This document shows, one piece after another, positions 63,690 to 64,000 of a stretch of 64,000 bases of DNA. The stretch lies in contig OX463810.1 of assembly GCA_949825045.1 (NCBI GenBank), positions 32,932,201 to 32,996,200 on the forward strand, written 5' to 3'. Each line of letters opens with the position of its first letter. The stretch's first letter is position 1. The notes beneath the pieces were generated by a model. That model was not told the DNA's origin. It ran no database searches and was given only the letters and a program-made list of their open reading frames with translations. The translations under genes and the position numbers were made by a program. The stretch is from Argyresthia goedartella. Lineage: Eukaryota > Arthropoda > Insecta > Lepidoptera > Argyresthiidae.

Positions 63690-64000
63690 ATTCAATAACA
63701 CATTCTGTAATACATAGGTAAAACCTCGCTGACTTGCTCTGACCAGGACAGCTGGTTATCAATAACTCCTAGATTTTTGGCCTTGGTGCTGTATGAGATA
63801 ACGGTTCCATCATAGGTAACAGGAGCAATAGAAATATGCTGTATCAAGTCAACGGAGTACCTAGAACTAATAAACATAGCCTGTGACTTAGTAGGGTTGA
63901 AAAGGAGACCATAACACGAGGCCCAAACCCTGATCTTCTCGAGATCGGTATTTAATACCTCTACAGCTGGTGCCATATCACAGGGGGTAAATGGCCGTAT
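63690..64000 (-). mobile_element. LINE reverse transcriptase fragment at the window edge
   Basis: The minus strand reads EVLNTDLEKIRVWASCYGLL, FNPTKSQAMFISSRY and YSTKAKNLGV, the region just after the YADD motif of Jockey/CR1-like reverse transcriptases. The element continues to the right outside the window. A matching downstream piece is present at 52100-52165. Confidence 0.75.

Overview
The window looks like lepidopteran (moth or butterfly) nuclear DNA. It is AT-rich and intron-bearing, and transposable elements of nearly every class dominate it. Several dispersed sequences resemble repeats common in Lepidoptera: a Helitron-like start reading TACTAATATTATAAA, tRNA-derived SINEs, and LINE 3' tails ending in repeated ATTATGA. 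No bacterial features are present. The order is inferred from repeat content, not from a species-diagnostic gene. Family labels such as SINE-A or MITE-D are local names for sequences that recur inside this window.

The only host gene I recognise is the 3' half of an IGBP1/Tap42 (alpha4) homologue on the + strand. Its coding exons lie at 7933-8092, 9751-9832 and 14461-14571 (stop), and earlier exons must lie left of the window. The exons are GC-rich islands in AT-rich introns filled with repeats. A 42-nt piece of the first exon, with its splice donor and adjoining intron, has been tandemly copied in the intron (8051-8395 and 9270-9470). A LINE fragment was later inserted into that array, and a MITE was inserted into the LINE. 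A GC-rich stretch on the minus strand (28178-28297) may be another host exon.

Layout: 1-2700, 3' part of a BEL/Pao retroelement with integrase and a baculovirus-F-like envelope gene. 4410-7260, a decayed piggyBac whose coding sequence was expanded into a minisatellite. 7300-15240, the Tap42 exons, nested repeats and a 28-bp minisatellite. 15890-18000, SINEs and MITEs. 18600-22015, a LINE interrupted by a P-superfamily-like element (20292-21582) that keeps a THAP first exon, an 8-bp target duplication and 20-bp terminal inverted repeats. 22030-37440, LINE 3' ends, SINEs, palindromic MITEs, a Helitron-like fragment and a foldback element. 37597-38879, an apparently intact mariner. 40135-45174, an almost complete DIRS-like tyrosine-recombinase retrotransposon with terminal inverted repeats and an internal complementary region. 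46690-57200, SINEs, a LINE with one internal stop, and several insertions into insertions. 60542-63052, a complete piggyBac with an intact 636-codon transposase, matching TIRs and TTAA on both sides. 63690-64000, a LINE fragment leaving the window.

The elements do not form one pathway; the window is a layered record of insertions. The elements that look closest to functional are the piggyBac at the right end and the mariner, each with an uninterrupted transposase and recognisable ends. The most unusual observations are two tandem arrays that grew from coding sequence (a transposase codon block and a Tap42 exon-intron junction), the deleted P-like element, and a MITE group that shares one core but differs in its subterminal repeats.
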